This document shows positions 44,404 to 53,868 of a stretch of 64,000 nucleotides of DNA, piece after piece. The DNA lies in assembly GCA_027309085.1 (NCBI GenBank), contig DAIDDL010000001.1, positions 1 to 64,000 of the forward strand, written 5' to 3'. Position 1 is the first letter of the stretch; each line of letters begins with the position of its first letter. Made by a program: the position numbers and the translations under genes. Below the pieces are notes generated by a model that was given only the letters and a program-made list of their open reading frames with translations, was not told the origin of the DNA and ran no database searches. Source of the stretch: Sulfobacillus sp. (GTDB lineage Bacteria > Bacillota > Sulfobacillia > Sulfobacillales > Sulfobacillaceae).

Positions 44404-44848
44404 GTGAATGGCCACCGCCTTTTTGGAAATATGGCTCTAGAAATCCCGCACACGGCGATCCGGGAGGACGTCTCGGTAAACTTAGACGCTATGGACCAGA
44501 TGTGCCGGCACCCCGATCTGGACATCTTGCTCATCGAAAGCGGGTGCGGGACAATCTGGCGGCAACCTTTGGTCCGAAACTGGCCGGCTTTGTGATTGAT
44601 GTGATTGGCCTGGCGGCTGGCGAGAAGCTGCTCCGCAAGGGAGGGTCCGGGATCCAGAAGTCGGACCTGCTGAATAAGACGGGACGGAACTGGCCCCTTG
44701 CGTGGGAGCCCGGCTGGAAGTGACGCGCGAAGATGAGACAAAGATGCGGAGCAGGCCCTGTGTTCTCACCAATTTGAAGACGGGAGCAGGCTTCGTGGAA
44801 TGGCTCGCTGTCGTTTTGCGTGACGGACTGTTCTCGGGCCTAGCTTAG
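44404..44848 (+). pseudogene. ureG: Urease accessory GTPase UreG, decayed
   Basis: Three frames read in order as Ure[21 protein letters not shown] with [12 protein letters not shown] (44404-44545) leads after a frameshift to [20 protein letters not shown] and [21 protein letters not shown], then to EDETKMRSRPCVLTNLKTGA to the stop at 44848. These match the switch and NKxD-side regions of UreG (GTPase that helps nickel insertion). The P-loop N-terminus is missing. No other ure gene is in the window. Confidence 0.75.
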
Positions 44849-45074
44849 GGCGCATGGAGGAGCAGAATGCTCCAACTCCCGCTGTGCAGTTCGGCCACCC
44901 CAATCAGCGCAAGGAGCGCAATGGTGTCTCCTCCGAAGACCAATCCGATCAACCGCATCCCGCTGTCTGCGGCAGGGTTTGAACTGCTAAGTTCCGGACG
45001 GGCGCACGCCCGGAGCAATTTCATGCGCCGGCCACGGTTGGACGTTCGAGGTGATCGCCGCGCCGATCTGGGCT

Positions 45075-45303
45075 CCGGGATGCACTATCACAAGAAGGGC
45101 GTGAAGTGGCTGCTCGATGATGTGGTGGCAGGGCCGCATCGGACGCCTGGATCACGCACAAAGACCAGCTCCTGCGCTTAGGCACGGAACTGGTCTTCGC
45201 CATTTGCGAGGCCAAAGGTTTCGAGGTCGTGATCCTCACCCCGGGCAAAGACTCCCCATGCGAGGAAGGATTTCGACCATCGGCGCGGAGGCGCGGAAAT
45301 TCT
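45075..45303 (+). pseudogene. IS607-family serine recombinase fragment
   Basis: VKWLLDDVVAG, then after a frameshift RIGRL-, then THKDQLLRLGTELVFAICEA with KGFEVVILTPGKDS. This follows the IS607 OrfA (serine recombinase) sequence around its helix E. The N-terminal catalytic Ser region and the C-terminus are missing. Relic. Confidence 0.55.
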
Positions 45304-45397
45304 GATCAGTATTCAAGGGTCCCGTGGATCATCACCTTCATGGCGATGATCCACGGCAGAGCACCGAGTACGGAGTTCGATTATGGGATAAGCGCTG

Positions 45398-46264
45398 TCA
45401 CGGATTCAGATTTAGCTTAAACAGAGATGCGGCATTGTTGTACAACACGTCAGGCAGAACCTTATCCGAGAATCCCAATGTCATAAATTCATCGACCGTC
45501 TGCTTCATCGGCCGAAAGGGATACCCGGTGCCAAACAAAAACTGGTGCCGCATGAACCCGTTGGCGGCTTCAATGTACATCTTGGAGCCGGCGATGAAGA
45601 GGTAAAAGTCCGGGCATACATAAACATTCTCGTGCATAAAGGCGACGCCCAGCATCTCGTCCACAAATGGGTACCCTCCATGCGACACAACAATCTTCAG
45701 GCGTGGAAATTCGCTGGCCACCCTTCCGATTGTCGCAGGATGAGCGTAGCGCAGATCTGGTGACGTGGGCCCGGTCATGAGGAACACGGGGAGCTCCAGC
45801 CTCTGTGCTTCCTCATAGAGCGGATATAGCATGGCATCGTCGGCCTGAAGCGGCCTTGTCAAAAACGCCGGGTCAAGATTAATACCCTTGAGCCCCATTT
45901 CTTTTTGAGCCCTCTGGATATCCCCAACAGCCTGCGAAATTCCTGTCAGTTCCGGATCGAAGGCGGCGATGCCAATCAATCGGTCAGGAGCCTGATCCAC
46001 GACCTTCTTCACTTCTGCGTTTTCGATACGCACCGATGGCGTGCTGCGGCCTGTGACAACTGCCGAGGAAATTCCTGCATCATCGAGAGCTTTTATGTAA
46101 CTGGTCATGGAATTGTGGGCAGTAAAATGCTCAACGTCGCGAGCCCCGACCCGAGCACCCAACCACCGCACAACCTTTGCTTCTGAACTGTTGGCATCCT
46201 TGCCATAAAACGGATGGAGAAATGTTGGCCGATTCCGCACATCCACGATCTTCTGACTTGCCAA
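45398..46264 (-). CDS. Amidohydrolase family 2 protein
   Basis: 288 residues from TTG 46264 (GGGGGA eight nt upstream). Metal-dependent TIM-barrel hydrolase of the PF04909 type: IVDVRNRPTFL near the N-terminus, IGIAAFDPELTGISQAVGDI, MGLKGINLDPAFL, LKIVVSHGGYPFVDEML (His ligand) and FLFGTGYPFRP near the C-terminus (usually GTDYP). It is related to decarboxylases and lactonases of aromatic degradation. Single gene with a good promoter at 46327-46354. Confidence 0.8.
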   Translation of the reverse strand: MASQKIVDVRNRPTFLHPFYGKDANSSEAKVVRWLGARVGARDVEHFTAHNSMTSYIKALDDAGISSAVVTGRSTPSVRIENAEVKKVVDQAPDRLIGIAAFDPELTGISQAVGDIQRAQKEMGLKGINLDPAFLTRPLQADDAMLYPLYEEAQRLELPVFLMTGPTSPDLRYAHPATIGRVASEFPRLKIVVSHGGYPFVDEMLGVAFMHENVYVCPDFYLFIAGSKMYIEAANGFMRHQFLFGTGYPFRPMKQTVDEFMTLGFSDKVLPDVLYNNAASLFKLNLNP

Positions 46265-46326
46265 TGAGAATTCCCCCTATGTGCTAAATATCACTACTGA
46301 GTGTTTATCAGTGGGTGGTTAAATAC

Positions 46327-46354
46327 ATTATACTGCTCTTGCTTAGGGCGTCAA
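46327..46354 (-). promoter_or_regulatory. Promoter of the amidohydrolase gene
   Basis: On the minus strand TTGACG, 16 nt, TATAAT, about 60 nt before the TTG start. Confidence 0.7.
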
Positions 46355-46785
46355 AGCGTCCTTGGGTTCCGCTATAGGGTGTACATATAACGGATTCTTA
46401 AATCCTACTTTTCAGGACGGCCCGTGCTCTCCATACAGACTGTCGATTCGCCTCAGTCTCTATGCCTCGCACGCGGCTATTTCGCCGACTTTCGCGGTAA
46501 TAATTAGCGGATTCTTCTTCCGCCGAATTTATCTTTCCCCACAAAGCGGCCTGGCACTGCCTTTTAGCTAGACCCATGTGCAAGCCCTGACGCGAAAGGG
46601 CCTCCTGTGGATAGAGGGATCATCTCGCCCAGCGCCCAGTCCAAAAAAAATTTCAGAGAGCTGATAAATGATTTCAGCTAAGAACTCGTATAATTACAAC
46701 CTAGGCTTCGACGTTAAAATGGTTATTTATCACGTGTTAGACAGATCGGCCGCCCCTTGGCGGCCGCACCGCCTCTGGAGAGCAT
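46355..46785. other. Intergenic with TATAAT box and hairpin
   Basis: Gene-free. TATAAT at 46689-46694 and a hairpin CGGCCGCC-cctt-GGCGGCCG (46747-46766) just before the ribosome-binding site of the plus-strand ORF at 46786. The hairpin could limit its translation. Confidence 0.4.
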
Positions 46786-47115
46786 ATGGCGTTCCGCACG
46801 TTTCACAGCACTCTTATGGTGGAGCGGGAAGGGGAATTATGGCCCCTTTACCGGGAGCATCAGTGTTTTGGGCCAGCCAGCGGGCGCCTTCTGAACGGTG
46901 GATACTGGGGCCGCTTCCGCGCTTGGGGTTCAGTGGCGGCTTTCGGGTGGGGGCCTTTTGTGTTCGCACCGGAGGTGGCGGCAGATGATATGGTGCCCGG
47001 ACCGTATCATGCCGGGACACCAGAAGGCCTGCGCGGGGGGCCTGGCATTTGCTACGGAGCCTCGGAGGTTGCGGGCGACTGCGTGCTGCGCGCCTCGCTG
47101 ACGACATGGCGATGA
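46786..47115 (+). CDS. Hypothetical protein
   Basis: 109 residues starting MAFRTFHSTLMVEREGELWP; a GGAGAG lies just before the ATG. Gly- and aromatic-rich (GGYWGRFRAWGSVAAFGWGP). No family recognised. Convergent with the small membrane protein below, 14 nt away. Confidence 0.4.
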   Translation: MAFRTFHSTLMVEREGELWPLYREHQCFGPASGRLLNGGYWGRFRAWGSVAAFGWGPFVFAPEVAADDMVPGPYHAGTPEGLRGGPGICYGASEVAGDCVLRASLTTWR

Positions 47116-47129
47116 TCCAGGACCGGCCG

Positions 47130-47294
47130 CTAAGGCCAGACGAACCAGACGGCCAGACCCGCGGTGGCAGCCGACAGCGCACAAGCCCACCACGATCCGC
47201 CCCCGGCGGCGACGATGGCCGCCGTGCCTGCCGTCACAATCCAGGCCGGGAGATCCTGGAATCTCTTGAGCCCGGAAAGGTTTGGCTCTCTCAC
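47130..47294 (-). CDS. 54-residue membrane protein in the GDPD operon
   Basis: GTG 47294 overlaps the stop of the phosphodiesterase (GTGA), with GGGAGG nine nt upstream. Sequence VREPNLSGLKRFQDLPAW followed by two hydrophobic helices (IVTAGTAAIVAAGGGSWW and CALSAATAGLAVWFVW). Translational coupling suggests it is a real partner of the GDPD gene. No family recognised. Confidence 0.55.
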   Translation of the reverse strand: MREPNLSGLKRFQDLPAWIVTAGTAAIVAAGGGSWWACALSAATAGLAVWFVWP

Positions 47295-48100
47295 AGTTCC
47301 TTGCCTCCCGCAGACACGGGCAATGCCCAGTGCGGGATTTTTGTGAGAGGTCGGTCCTGCTCGCCGGGGGAGGGGGATGGACTGAGCAGCCAAAGCGGGT
47401 CATCTATAAGGATGGCGCTGACCCCCTCCCACTGGGTCCGCTCGAGGGCAGCCGGATTCTCAAATCCCCCGAGGGTAGCTGATATCCCGCTATCCATAGC
47501 CAGCCAGCGGGCATGGTGCCGGTAATGGAGAGAAACCCCTGCTGGACGGCATAGGTTCACGAGAGCAGGCCACCGGGACGGGTCGAAAGAGTCGAGGATT
47601 AAATGGGTGGGGATTCGGGGCATAATTTCAGCGAGGCGGAGTAGCGTCGCCGGATCGCTGCTGGAGAGTTCGACGGCGGTTTCGGGCAGATAAGAGTGGA
47701 CGAGGTCGCGAATGCGGCTAACCATCTTCTCCCGGGAGACCGGCAGGGACTGCAGGTTGAAGCAGTAACGGGTATTGGAGGGCATCCGCGGGAGCAGGTC
47801 CGCCAGCCGCACCAACTTGTGTGAGGACAGGTGTCCCTGAGGCCAGCGCAGCCGGATACCGGCCAGTTCCGGCCAGGTATAGTCGGCAAACAGACCGCAG
47901 GCGTTGGTCGTCCGGTCGAGGTAGCGGTCGTGGAACAGAACGGCTTCCCCATCGGCCGTGAGTTGGACGTCGCAGGCCACGGCATCGACCCCCTCAGCTG
48001 CGGCGTAGGCGAATCCGATCCAGCTGTTCTCCGGATACAGAGCGGGAGTGCCTTGGTGAGCCCAAATTTTTATTCCGGGACTGAAAGAGTTAGGCCGCAT
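47291..48100 (-). CDS. Glycerophosphodiester phosphodiesterase
   Basis: 269 residues from ATG 48100 (AAAGGAG upstream). The HQGTPALYPENSWIGFAYAA opening and DAVACDVQLTADGEAVLFHD with RTTN are the metal-binding and catalytic regions of GDPD enzymes (His-Arg is His-Gln here, a small deviation). It cleaves glycerophosphodiesters to glycerol 3-phosphate and alcohol. No signal peptide, so probably cytoplasmic. First gene of a two-gene operon. Confidence 0.85.
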   Translation of the reverse strand: MRPNSFSPGIKIWAHQGTPALYPENSWIGFAYAAAEGVDAVACDVQLTADGEAVLFHDRYLDRTTNACGLFADYTWPELAGIRLRWPQGHLSSHKLVRLADLLPRMPSNTRYCFNLQSLPVSREKMVSRIRDLVHSYLPETAVELSSSDPATLLRLAEIMPRIPTHLILDSFDPSRWPALVNLCRPAGVSLHYRHHARWLAMDSGISATLGGFENPAALERTQWEGVSAILIDDPLWLLSPSPSPGEQDRPLTKIPHWALPVSAGGKEL

Positions 48101-48365
48101 AGCAGGCAGGGGCTCCTTTCCCAGTAAACTCCCATCGCTTGTTATTGTGGACAGTCCGAATCCAAGGGAAACTCCGGTGGCTACCCCTTGACCTTAGCAG
48201 GCCTATGTTAGGATTGTGGGATCTTCGCGGGAAAGACTCATGAAGATTGGGTTAGGCAGGGGGGTGACGTGAAACAGGTTCGCGGAACACATGCAGACAT
48301 TGTCTGGATGACTTCTCGCCGTAACTGTGTTAGAGTTAGGCAAATATCAAAGGGGCGAAAATATC

Positions 48366-49238
48366 GTGAGCCATCTTGACAGTACTCTGGATACGTTGTA
48401 TGAACGCCACCTGGAGCTCAGCAACAAGGTTGACTGGGGATATCACAACCTGTTGCCATGGGAACGCGGACGGAACTTCAATGACGACCCATGGAGCCCC
48501 GATCAAGGTACCATCAGTCCCGAACTGACCGTCGCCGTGGAAACAGCCATGCTGACGGAGGTCAACCTCCCCTGGTTTACGTCGGGCCTTAATGCCGTGT
48601 TTGCCGATGCGCCTTCCGCCTTCAGAAACTTCGTTCATACATGGACCCGCGAGGAGGACCAGCACGGGCGCATTTTGGATGTCTATCTGTTGCTGAGCCG
48701 CAATGGAGAGCCGGAGATGCGTGACCGCATCCGAAAAAACGTTATTGGCACCGGATGGAACATCGAAGATAGCGACCCTTTCTCTGTGATGGTCTATACG
48801 AGTTTGCAAGAACTGGCGACGCGTGTTTTTTACCTCAACCTGGCCAGGGCGGCAGAGACTCAGGATCCTGTGCTTTCCAAGATCTTGCGGGTGATTGCCA
48901 AGGACGAGACCTTGCACTACGCCTTTTACCGGGATGCCGCCAAAGCGTATATTGACGAGGATCCCTCGCGCATTGCCACCGTCTGCCGGATTATTCCCCA
49001 GTTTGTGATGCCCGGATTTGGTATGCCGAATTTTCGGCAGCGGTTGCAGGTCATTGCGAAATATGCCAATTACGGGATCTATGCGTATTACCAAAATGTC
49101 CTGAAGGTTGTTCTCGAGTTCTGGGGCGTGCTGCAGTATGACGTCTCTTCAGGGACCCGTGACGCCCGCCACACGCTGGATCAATATTTGACCAAGCTCC
49201 AGCGCATTGCTGGACGGCAGACTCCCGCCGCCGAGTGA
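48366..49238 (+). CDS. Acyl-[ACP] desaturase (DesA type, soluble di-iron)
   Basis: 290 residues from GTG 48366 (AAAGGGG upstream). The two di-iron motifs are E96-E97-D98-Q99-H100 (TREEDQHGRIL) and D180-E181-T182-L183-H184 (AKDETLHYAFY), the E..H pairs of the stearoyl-ACP desaturase fold; an extra Glu comes from AMLTEVNLPW. It introduces a double bond into an acyl chain bound to ACP. Closest in look to actinobacterial DesA. Single gene. Intact. Confidence 0.9.
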   Translation: MSHLDSTLDTLYERHLELSNKVDWGYHNLLPWERGRNFNDDPWSPDQGTISPELTVAVETAMLTEVNLPWFTSGLNAVFADAPSAFRNFVHTWTREEDQHGRILDVYLLLSRNGEPEMRDRIRKNVIGTGWNIEDSDPFSVMVYTSLQELATRVFYLNLARAAETQDPVLSKILRVIAKDETLHYAFYRDAAKAYIDEDPSRIATVCRIIPQFVMPGFGMPNFRQRLQVIAKYANYGIYAYYQNVLKVVLEFWGVLQYDVSSGTRDARHTLDQYLTKLQRIAGRQTPAAE

Positions 49239-49292
49239 GATTTTGAAGTCACCACCGAGGCGGTCCATTTTATGGAGGCCCCGGCATAGTCC

Positions 49293-50231
49293 TCAAGGCG
49301 CCCCGTGAAGGGCCGTGTCGGCTGCGTGGCGGATGGCCTGGGATACCGCATAGGCAGCGAGTGCACCTGCGCGCCCCGTGTCTGCTGGGTGGCTTCCATA
49401 GGACACCGCAAAGATGGTGTCCCCGTCCCATGGGGTGTGGACGGGGTCGATGGCGCGCGCGAGACCGTCGTGAGCCATGCGCGCCACCCGGGCCAGCTTG
49501 GCTTTGGACAGATAGCCATTGGTAGCCACGATACCCAGTGTGGTGGCCGTGCCTGGCCCCAGTTTGGGAGAATGGTCTGTGAGCCACTGCGTGGTATCGA
49601 CAATCTTTCCATCATCTAGCCGTGGGCCCGCTATTACCGTGCCGGATGTGCTTTTAATGCTGCCCGCAGCGTTGACCACAACCAGGACAGCGATTTCGAG
49701 GCCGTCTGCGGTGACGAGGCTCCAAGCGGCTTGACCGGACTTCATACGGGAGTGGGATCCCAGCAGCTTGCCTACGGTGGCGCCTGTGCCAGCGCCCACA
49801 GAGCCATTCAAGGGCGGGGGCAAAGCACCGGCCAGCGCTTGTTGGCATGCGTTTTGGCCGTCCTCGGCGGTCGGCGGCTCAGGCAGTCGGTAGTCCAGAT
49901 CGAAGATGGCTGCGGCGGCGACAACCGGAACGCGCACGGACCCGACAGCGAATCCCCGGCGGGCGTGGCGCAGTGCCTGTGCCACCCCATCGGCCGCCTG
50001 CAGGCCAAAGGCGCTGCCCCCTGATAGCACAATGGCGTCGGGCCCGCTGACAAGATTTTCCGGGGCGAGAGCCGCCGTTTCCCGGGTAGCGGGAGCGCCT
50101 CTGGACACATCCGCTGCCCCTCTCGCCCCTGCTGGGAATACCACAACCGTAACTCCCGTGCCCTTAAGAGAGTCGGTGGCCATTCCGATTTGCAGCGCTG
50201 GAAAGGGCGCCTCTCCGGGAAATTCTATCAT
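49293..50231 (-). CDS. P1-family (DmpA-like) N-terminal-nucleophile peptidase
   Basis: 312 residues from ATG 50231 (AAAGGGGAGACC upstream). Self-processing aminopeptidase family: NLVSGPDAIVLSGGSAFGLQ, VGSVRVPVVAAAAIFDL, GSVGAGTGATVGKLLGS and the LGIVATNGYLSKAKL segment that probably contains the Thr nucleophile after autocleavage. AHDGLARAIDPVHTPWDGDT is the conserved tail. Substrate unknown (D-aminopeptidase or beta-peptide activities are known in relatives). Confidence 0.82.
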   Translation of the reverse strand: MIEFPGEAPFPALQIGMATDSLKGTGVTVVVFPAGARGAADVSRGAPATRETAALAPENLVSGPDAIVLSGGSAFGLQAADGVAQALRHARRGFAVGSVRVPVVAAAAIFDLDYRLPEPPTAEDGQNACQQALAGALPPPLNGSVGAGTGATVGKLLGSHSRMKSGQAAWSLVTADGLEIAVLVVVNAAGSIKSTSGTVIAGPRLDDGKIVDTTQWLTDHSPKLGPGTATTLGIVATNGYLSKAKLARVARMAHDGLARAIDPVHTPWDGDTIFAVSYGSHPADTGRAGALAAYAVSQAIRHAADTALHGAP

Positions 50232-50544
50232 GGTCTCCCCTTTGCTGACCGTGCGGCTCAAAAATGGCCGCACGGTCTCTTTTTGGTGGAGGTGAGTATG
50301 GCCTAAAAACGTCTTGCGTCCAGTATAGCGCACCCGGGGAACCAGGGATGGGGCTGAAGCGTTCTTTCTGCCGCACTGGGGTCTTCTATCAGAGACCATG
50401 CCACTTGCCAGCGGCAGAATCCCCACCCGCGGGCCATGCGGCTCGGGACTGTCAATGCCCGGGCAGGATAATGACAGCCGGGAAAGAGTGGGATATGCTT
50501 GGAAGAGCGTTGTGGGGTAGCCGGGGGGATGAGCTGGGGTGGCA

Positions 50545-51819
50545 ATGAAAGTGCCAACATGGAAAATGGCTGCCTACAGCGCGAACCAGCTGGGGGTCAA
50601 TCTGCTCTGGCAAGCCTTCAACACGGTGGCGGTATTTTATTATGTGACAGTCCTGAAGGTTCCCGGCGCCACTTTGTCTGAGGGGCTCATCGCCTTTGGC
50701 ATTATCAACGCTTTCTTTAACCTCGCGGCAGGCTATGCCAGTGACCGCCCCAGCACGCGCTGGGGCCGGCGCATCCCTTACGTGGTGGCGACAGCCTTGC
50801 CCTTTGGGCTGGCCTTTTACTTTCTGTTCCGGCCCCCTGCGGTGAGCGCCTCTGCCCTGATTGTGTATTTCGTTGCGCTGACATTTCTCTTCGATTTCTT
50901 TTTCACGGTGACGACTCTGAATATCATGGCCCTGTTCCCCGAAATGTACCAAGAACCCCGCCAACGCAATTTTGTTTCGGCGCTCTCACAGGTTTTTGGC
51001 ATCGCCGGCCTGATTTTAGGAGTGGCCCTGTCCAAGTCGCTGGGGCAGACTATTGGCTGGAGCGCGATGGCTCTGGCTTTTGGGCTTTTGGGGGCGGCTT
51101 CGGTCTATGTGGCGCTGCTGGGCAGTTTCGAAAACCCGGTTTACCGGGCCGTTCCGGCTCTTCCTCTGAAACAGGCCTTGACTGCGACGTTTTCCAACCG
51201 CCGGTTTGTCCACTATGTCGTGGCCAGTTTTCTGATTCAACTGGTCACGACCATGCTCACGACGATTGCCGCATTTTATACCAAATACGTGGTGCCCCTC
51301 AGCGCCCTTGATTACAGCCTCTTTATGGGGGCTATTTTTGTAGTGGCTGTCCCCGTCTCTTTTGTCTGGGCAAAAATAGCGAACCGCCTGTCCAATGCTG
51401 TGGCCGCTCTGCTCAGCACGGCCCTGTGCGCGGTGACTTTGACGGCATTTCTGTTTGACCGCTCGGCCCTGTCTGTCATTGTCACCGGAGTCGTGCTGGG
51501 ACTATCCATTTCAGGATTTCTGGTTTTGCTAAATGTGCTGCTGGCCGATGTCATTGATTACGACGCCCAGCGCACCGGCCAGCGCCGCGAGGGTATGTAT
51601 TTGGGGATGAACGGCTTCATTGTGCGCATAGGGCTGTCGGTGCAGTATGCCATCATGGCGGTATTCTTCTCTGTCAGCGGATTCAACGCGGCCCGTACGG
51701 TCCAGAGCGTCCGCGCGGTCTGGGGTTTTCGAATATTGCTGGGCGCCCTCCCCGTCGTCTTCCTCATCATTGCCCTGATTTTCTTGGTGGCGTACCGCCA
51801 AGACACCCAAAGGGCGTGA
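50545..51819 (+). CDS. GPH-family sugar/cation symporter
   Basis: About 424 residues from ATG 50545 (a GTG two codons upstream is possible). Twelve membrane helices of the glycoside-pentoside-hexuronide family (MelB-like). Motifs: AAGYASDRPSTRWGRRIPYV near helix 3 and VIDYDAQRTGQRREGMYLGM in the central loop. The Asp of the second motif and the RxGRR basic cluster are hallmark residues. Sugar specificity cannot be told; no glycosidase is adjacent. Confidence 0.85.
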   Translation: MKVPTWKMAAYSANQLGVNLLWQAFNTVAVFYYVTVLKVPGATLSEGLIAFGIINAFFNLAAGYASDRPSTRWGRRIPYVVATALPFGLAFYFLFRPPAVSASALIVYFVALTFLFDFFFTVTTLNIMALFPEMYQEPRQRNFVSALSQVFGIAGLILGVALSKSLGQTIGWSAMALAFGLLGAASVYVALLGSFENPVYRAVPALPLKQALTATFSNRRFVHYVVASFLIQLVTTMLTTIAAFYTKYVVPLSALDYSLFMGAIFVVAVPVSFVWAKIANRLSNAVAALLSTALCAVTLTAFLFDRSALSVIVTGVVLGLSISGFLVLLNVLLADVIDYDAQRTGQRREGMYLGMNGFIVRIGLSVQYAIMAVFFSVSGFNAARTVQSVRAVWGFRILLGALPVVFLIIALIFLVAYRQDTQRA

Positions 51820-51829
51820 TATGCTCCCC

Positions 51830-52243
51830 TCATTCATGGGGAGGCTCCTGGTCATGGGCAAGGCGCGGAGCCATGATGGCCCAGACCATCCAGACGACCA
51901 CAAACAGCGTGGTCAGCGCGCCGCTCCCCCAGATGCTGGAGAGACTGGGGTTGGCCGTGACCGTCAGCAGCACCAGGAGGTGGCGGGCTGAGGCCAGGGA
52001 CAGCAGGATGATTATCAATTCCGGGCGGATGTGGTGGGTGGACTGCATGACCATGGCGGTATGCGCCAGCTCAGCAAATAGAAAGGCCAGCATCAGGGGA
52101 TCGACGCTGGTGTGAAGTGCGCCCAACAGATTAGGGTAAGCCGTGACCCACTGCCATATGGCCGATCCAATGGCGAGCGCCGTGGCCAGAGTGAAGGCCG
52201 CGGTCATGGTGCCCCACAGCCAGGATTCAAATTCATAGCGCAT
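51830..52243 (-). CDS. Membrane protein, PsiE-like
   Basis: 137 residues with four membrane helices. The middle LMLAFLFAELAHTAMVMQST and the IRPELIIILLSLASARHLLV segment fit the PsiE family (phosphate-starvation-inducible, unknown role). ATG 52243; convergent with the GPH symporter, 11 nt apart. The assignment rests on residue pattern only. Confidence 0.5.
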   Translation of the reverse strand: MRYEFESWLWGTMTAAFTLATALAIGSAIWQWVTAYPNLLGALHTSVDPLMLAFLFAELAHTAMVMQSTHHIRPELIIILLSLASARHLLVLLTVTANPSLSSIWGSGALTTLFVVVWMVWAIMAPRLAHDQEPPHE

Positions 52244-52478
52244 CGCGGTCTCCCCCTCTTATATAATAGCGTTGATGATACACTAGAATCCTTGCCTTGT
52301 ACAAGTGCAATGAGCCGTCCGGACTATAATGCTGGGATTGTGCCGGTGCCGGTGAGGCTGGCTGCGGGCGGTTTTGGGTCTGCTCTGCGGACGCTTGCGG
52401 TGCGCTGGCAATAAAAATCTGATACCGTTAGTGCAGGAGCGTTTGAAGGCGGAAAATACCGAGGAGGGGTCCGCAGCA

Positions 52479-53063
52479 ATGGGGATGGACCGGGAGGCTC
52501 AGCAATTCTGGAAGCAGAGGCGCCGCGAAATGTTGCGCCGCAGCCGCCACGGGCGCGGGGGGCAGGGCACTCCTGTCACCTTTGCCATTATTGCGCTGAT
52601 GGTGCTGGGGTGGCTTGTGCAAAACTTTTTCCCTGGTTGGCTTTTTGATGCATCGGTTTACGGGGGGCGTCTGGGATTTATCCTGGTGTCCACCATACTG
52701 CCGGGAAGCTTGATTGGACTGCTTTTTGACGGGCTGTTTGTGTGGCTCATCGGGTCGGAATTGGAGAGGACTATGCGGCCCTGGCAGTACCTCATCGTGT
52801 TTTTCGGAGCGGGTATTGTGGGTGGCACGGTGATGACCGTGATGGGGGCGGGCGCTGAGGCTCTTTCCGTGTTTGGCCTGGCCGGGGCTTATGTCTATGC
52901 GATGTCCCACTTCAGCTATCAGGGTGCGGTGCGGTGGGCTCTGGTTCTTCTGGTGATCAATGTGGTGCTGTCGGGGTTTCATCCCGCTGTCCTCATTGGC
53001 ATGGCGGGGGCATTCGGCACGGGGCTTGGCTTGGCCTGGAGCATGGGGGCGGGCGGGCGTTAG
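52479..53063 (+). CDS. Rhomboid-like membrane protein lacking the catalytic serine
   Basis: 194 residues from ATG 52479 (GAGGAGGGG upstream). Cytoplasmic basic N-terminus (REAQQFWKQRRREMLRRSRH) and about six membrane helices. ELERTMRPWQYLIVFFGAGI matches the L1-loop/TM2 region of rhomboids. At the expected GxSG place stands VFGLAGAYVYAM, with Ala instead of Ser, and the last helix has HPAVLIGMAGAFGTGLGLAW. It is likely a pseudoprotease (iRhom/derlin-like). Start upstream at 52374 is possible but unsupported. Confidence 0.65.
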   Translation: MGMDREAQQFWKQRRREMLRRSRHGRGGQGTPVTFAIIALMVLGWLVQNFFPGWLFDASVYGGRLGFILVSTILPGSLIGLLFDGLFVWLIGSELERTMRPWQYLIVFFGAGIVGGTVMTVMGAGAEALSVFGLAGAYVYAMSHFSYQGAVRWALVLLVINVVLSGFHPAVLIGMAGAFGTGLGLAWSMGAGGR

Positions 53064-53105
53064 CAGGAGCGCATGGAAATTGGGGGATATGGGGAGTGAC
53101 GAAAA

Positions 53106-53588
53106 ATGCTTCAAGTGCATCCGCCCGGAACACCGGCAGACGGCATGTGGGCAGGTGTCGTGTGGAGGCAAGAGTGGGGCGGGGACGTCATGATGTCCAA
53201 GGGACAGCGACACTATATGGTGGATCTTCACCTGCTGATTGCCTGGCGGGGCAGTGAACGGGTGGGACTGGCTGCTTACCGCTGTGAAGCCAACGGGGCC
53301 GAATTGGTGAGCATTAATGCCGTGGAGAAAGGAGCCGGCATTGGGAGCGTGATGCTTGACGCGATCGAGCGAGTGGCTTTGGCGTCCGGTCTGGCCAGAA
53401 TATGGCTTGTCACCTCCAATGACAATCTCGATGCGTTGCGGTTCTATCAGAGGAGAGGCTACCGCATTGTGGCGGTCCATAAAGGTGCAGTGGACCGTGC
53501 GCGCGAACTGAAGCCCTCCATTCCCTGCGAGGGATTGTACAATATTCCCGTTCATGATGAGCTGGAACTCGAGAAACTCCTGACATGA
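53106..53588 (+). CDS. GNAT-family N-acetyltransferase
   Basis: 160 residues from ATG 53106 (GGGGAG upstream). Acetyl-CoA site NAVEKGAGIGSVMLDAIERV (the Q/RxxGxG/A-like pyrophosphate loop is degenerate but readable), then IWLVTSNDNLDALRFYQRRG with the typical N-x-x-A-x-x-F-Y motif and YRIVAVH. Substrate unknown. Follows the rhomboid-like gene by 42 nt, probably in one operon. Confidence 0.85.
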   Translation: MLQVHPPGTPADGMWAGVVWRQEWGGDVMMSKGQRHYMVDLHLLIAWRGSERVGLAAYRCEANGAELVSINAVEKGAGIGSVMLDAIERVALASGLARIWLVTSNDNLDALRFYQRRGYRIVAVHKGAVDRARELKPSIPCEGLYNIPVHDELELEKLLT

Positions 53589-53868
53589 TTGCCTGCGGGC
53601 TTGCTGCTGCGGACTGCGAAAATGCTGCGGAGCGTATTTGAATCGGTCCGGTTTAGTAGCAGCCTCTCCTGAATGACGGGTGCCGAAGAACTCTGAGTGG
53701 GCGATACCATGTTCACTTAGGGCTGGGTTCTTAGGACCGGAGAAAGTCAATCCAAAAGGCCGGGCCGAATTGGGCCGTATGACGCTCGTGGGGCACTGTG
53801 CGGACCTCTATCATACTCATCAGGTGAGTCAATCGGATGATACGATAAATGTCGGGGCGGGTGAGCAT

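Noticed and set aside
52428-53750. 440-codon minus-strand frame
   Set aside because: Antisense to the rhomboid-like and GNAT genes, rich in His/Pro/Gln, no domain, no start signal.
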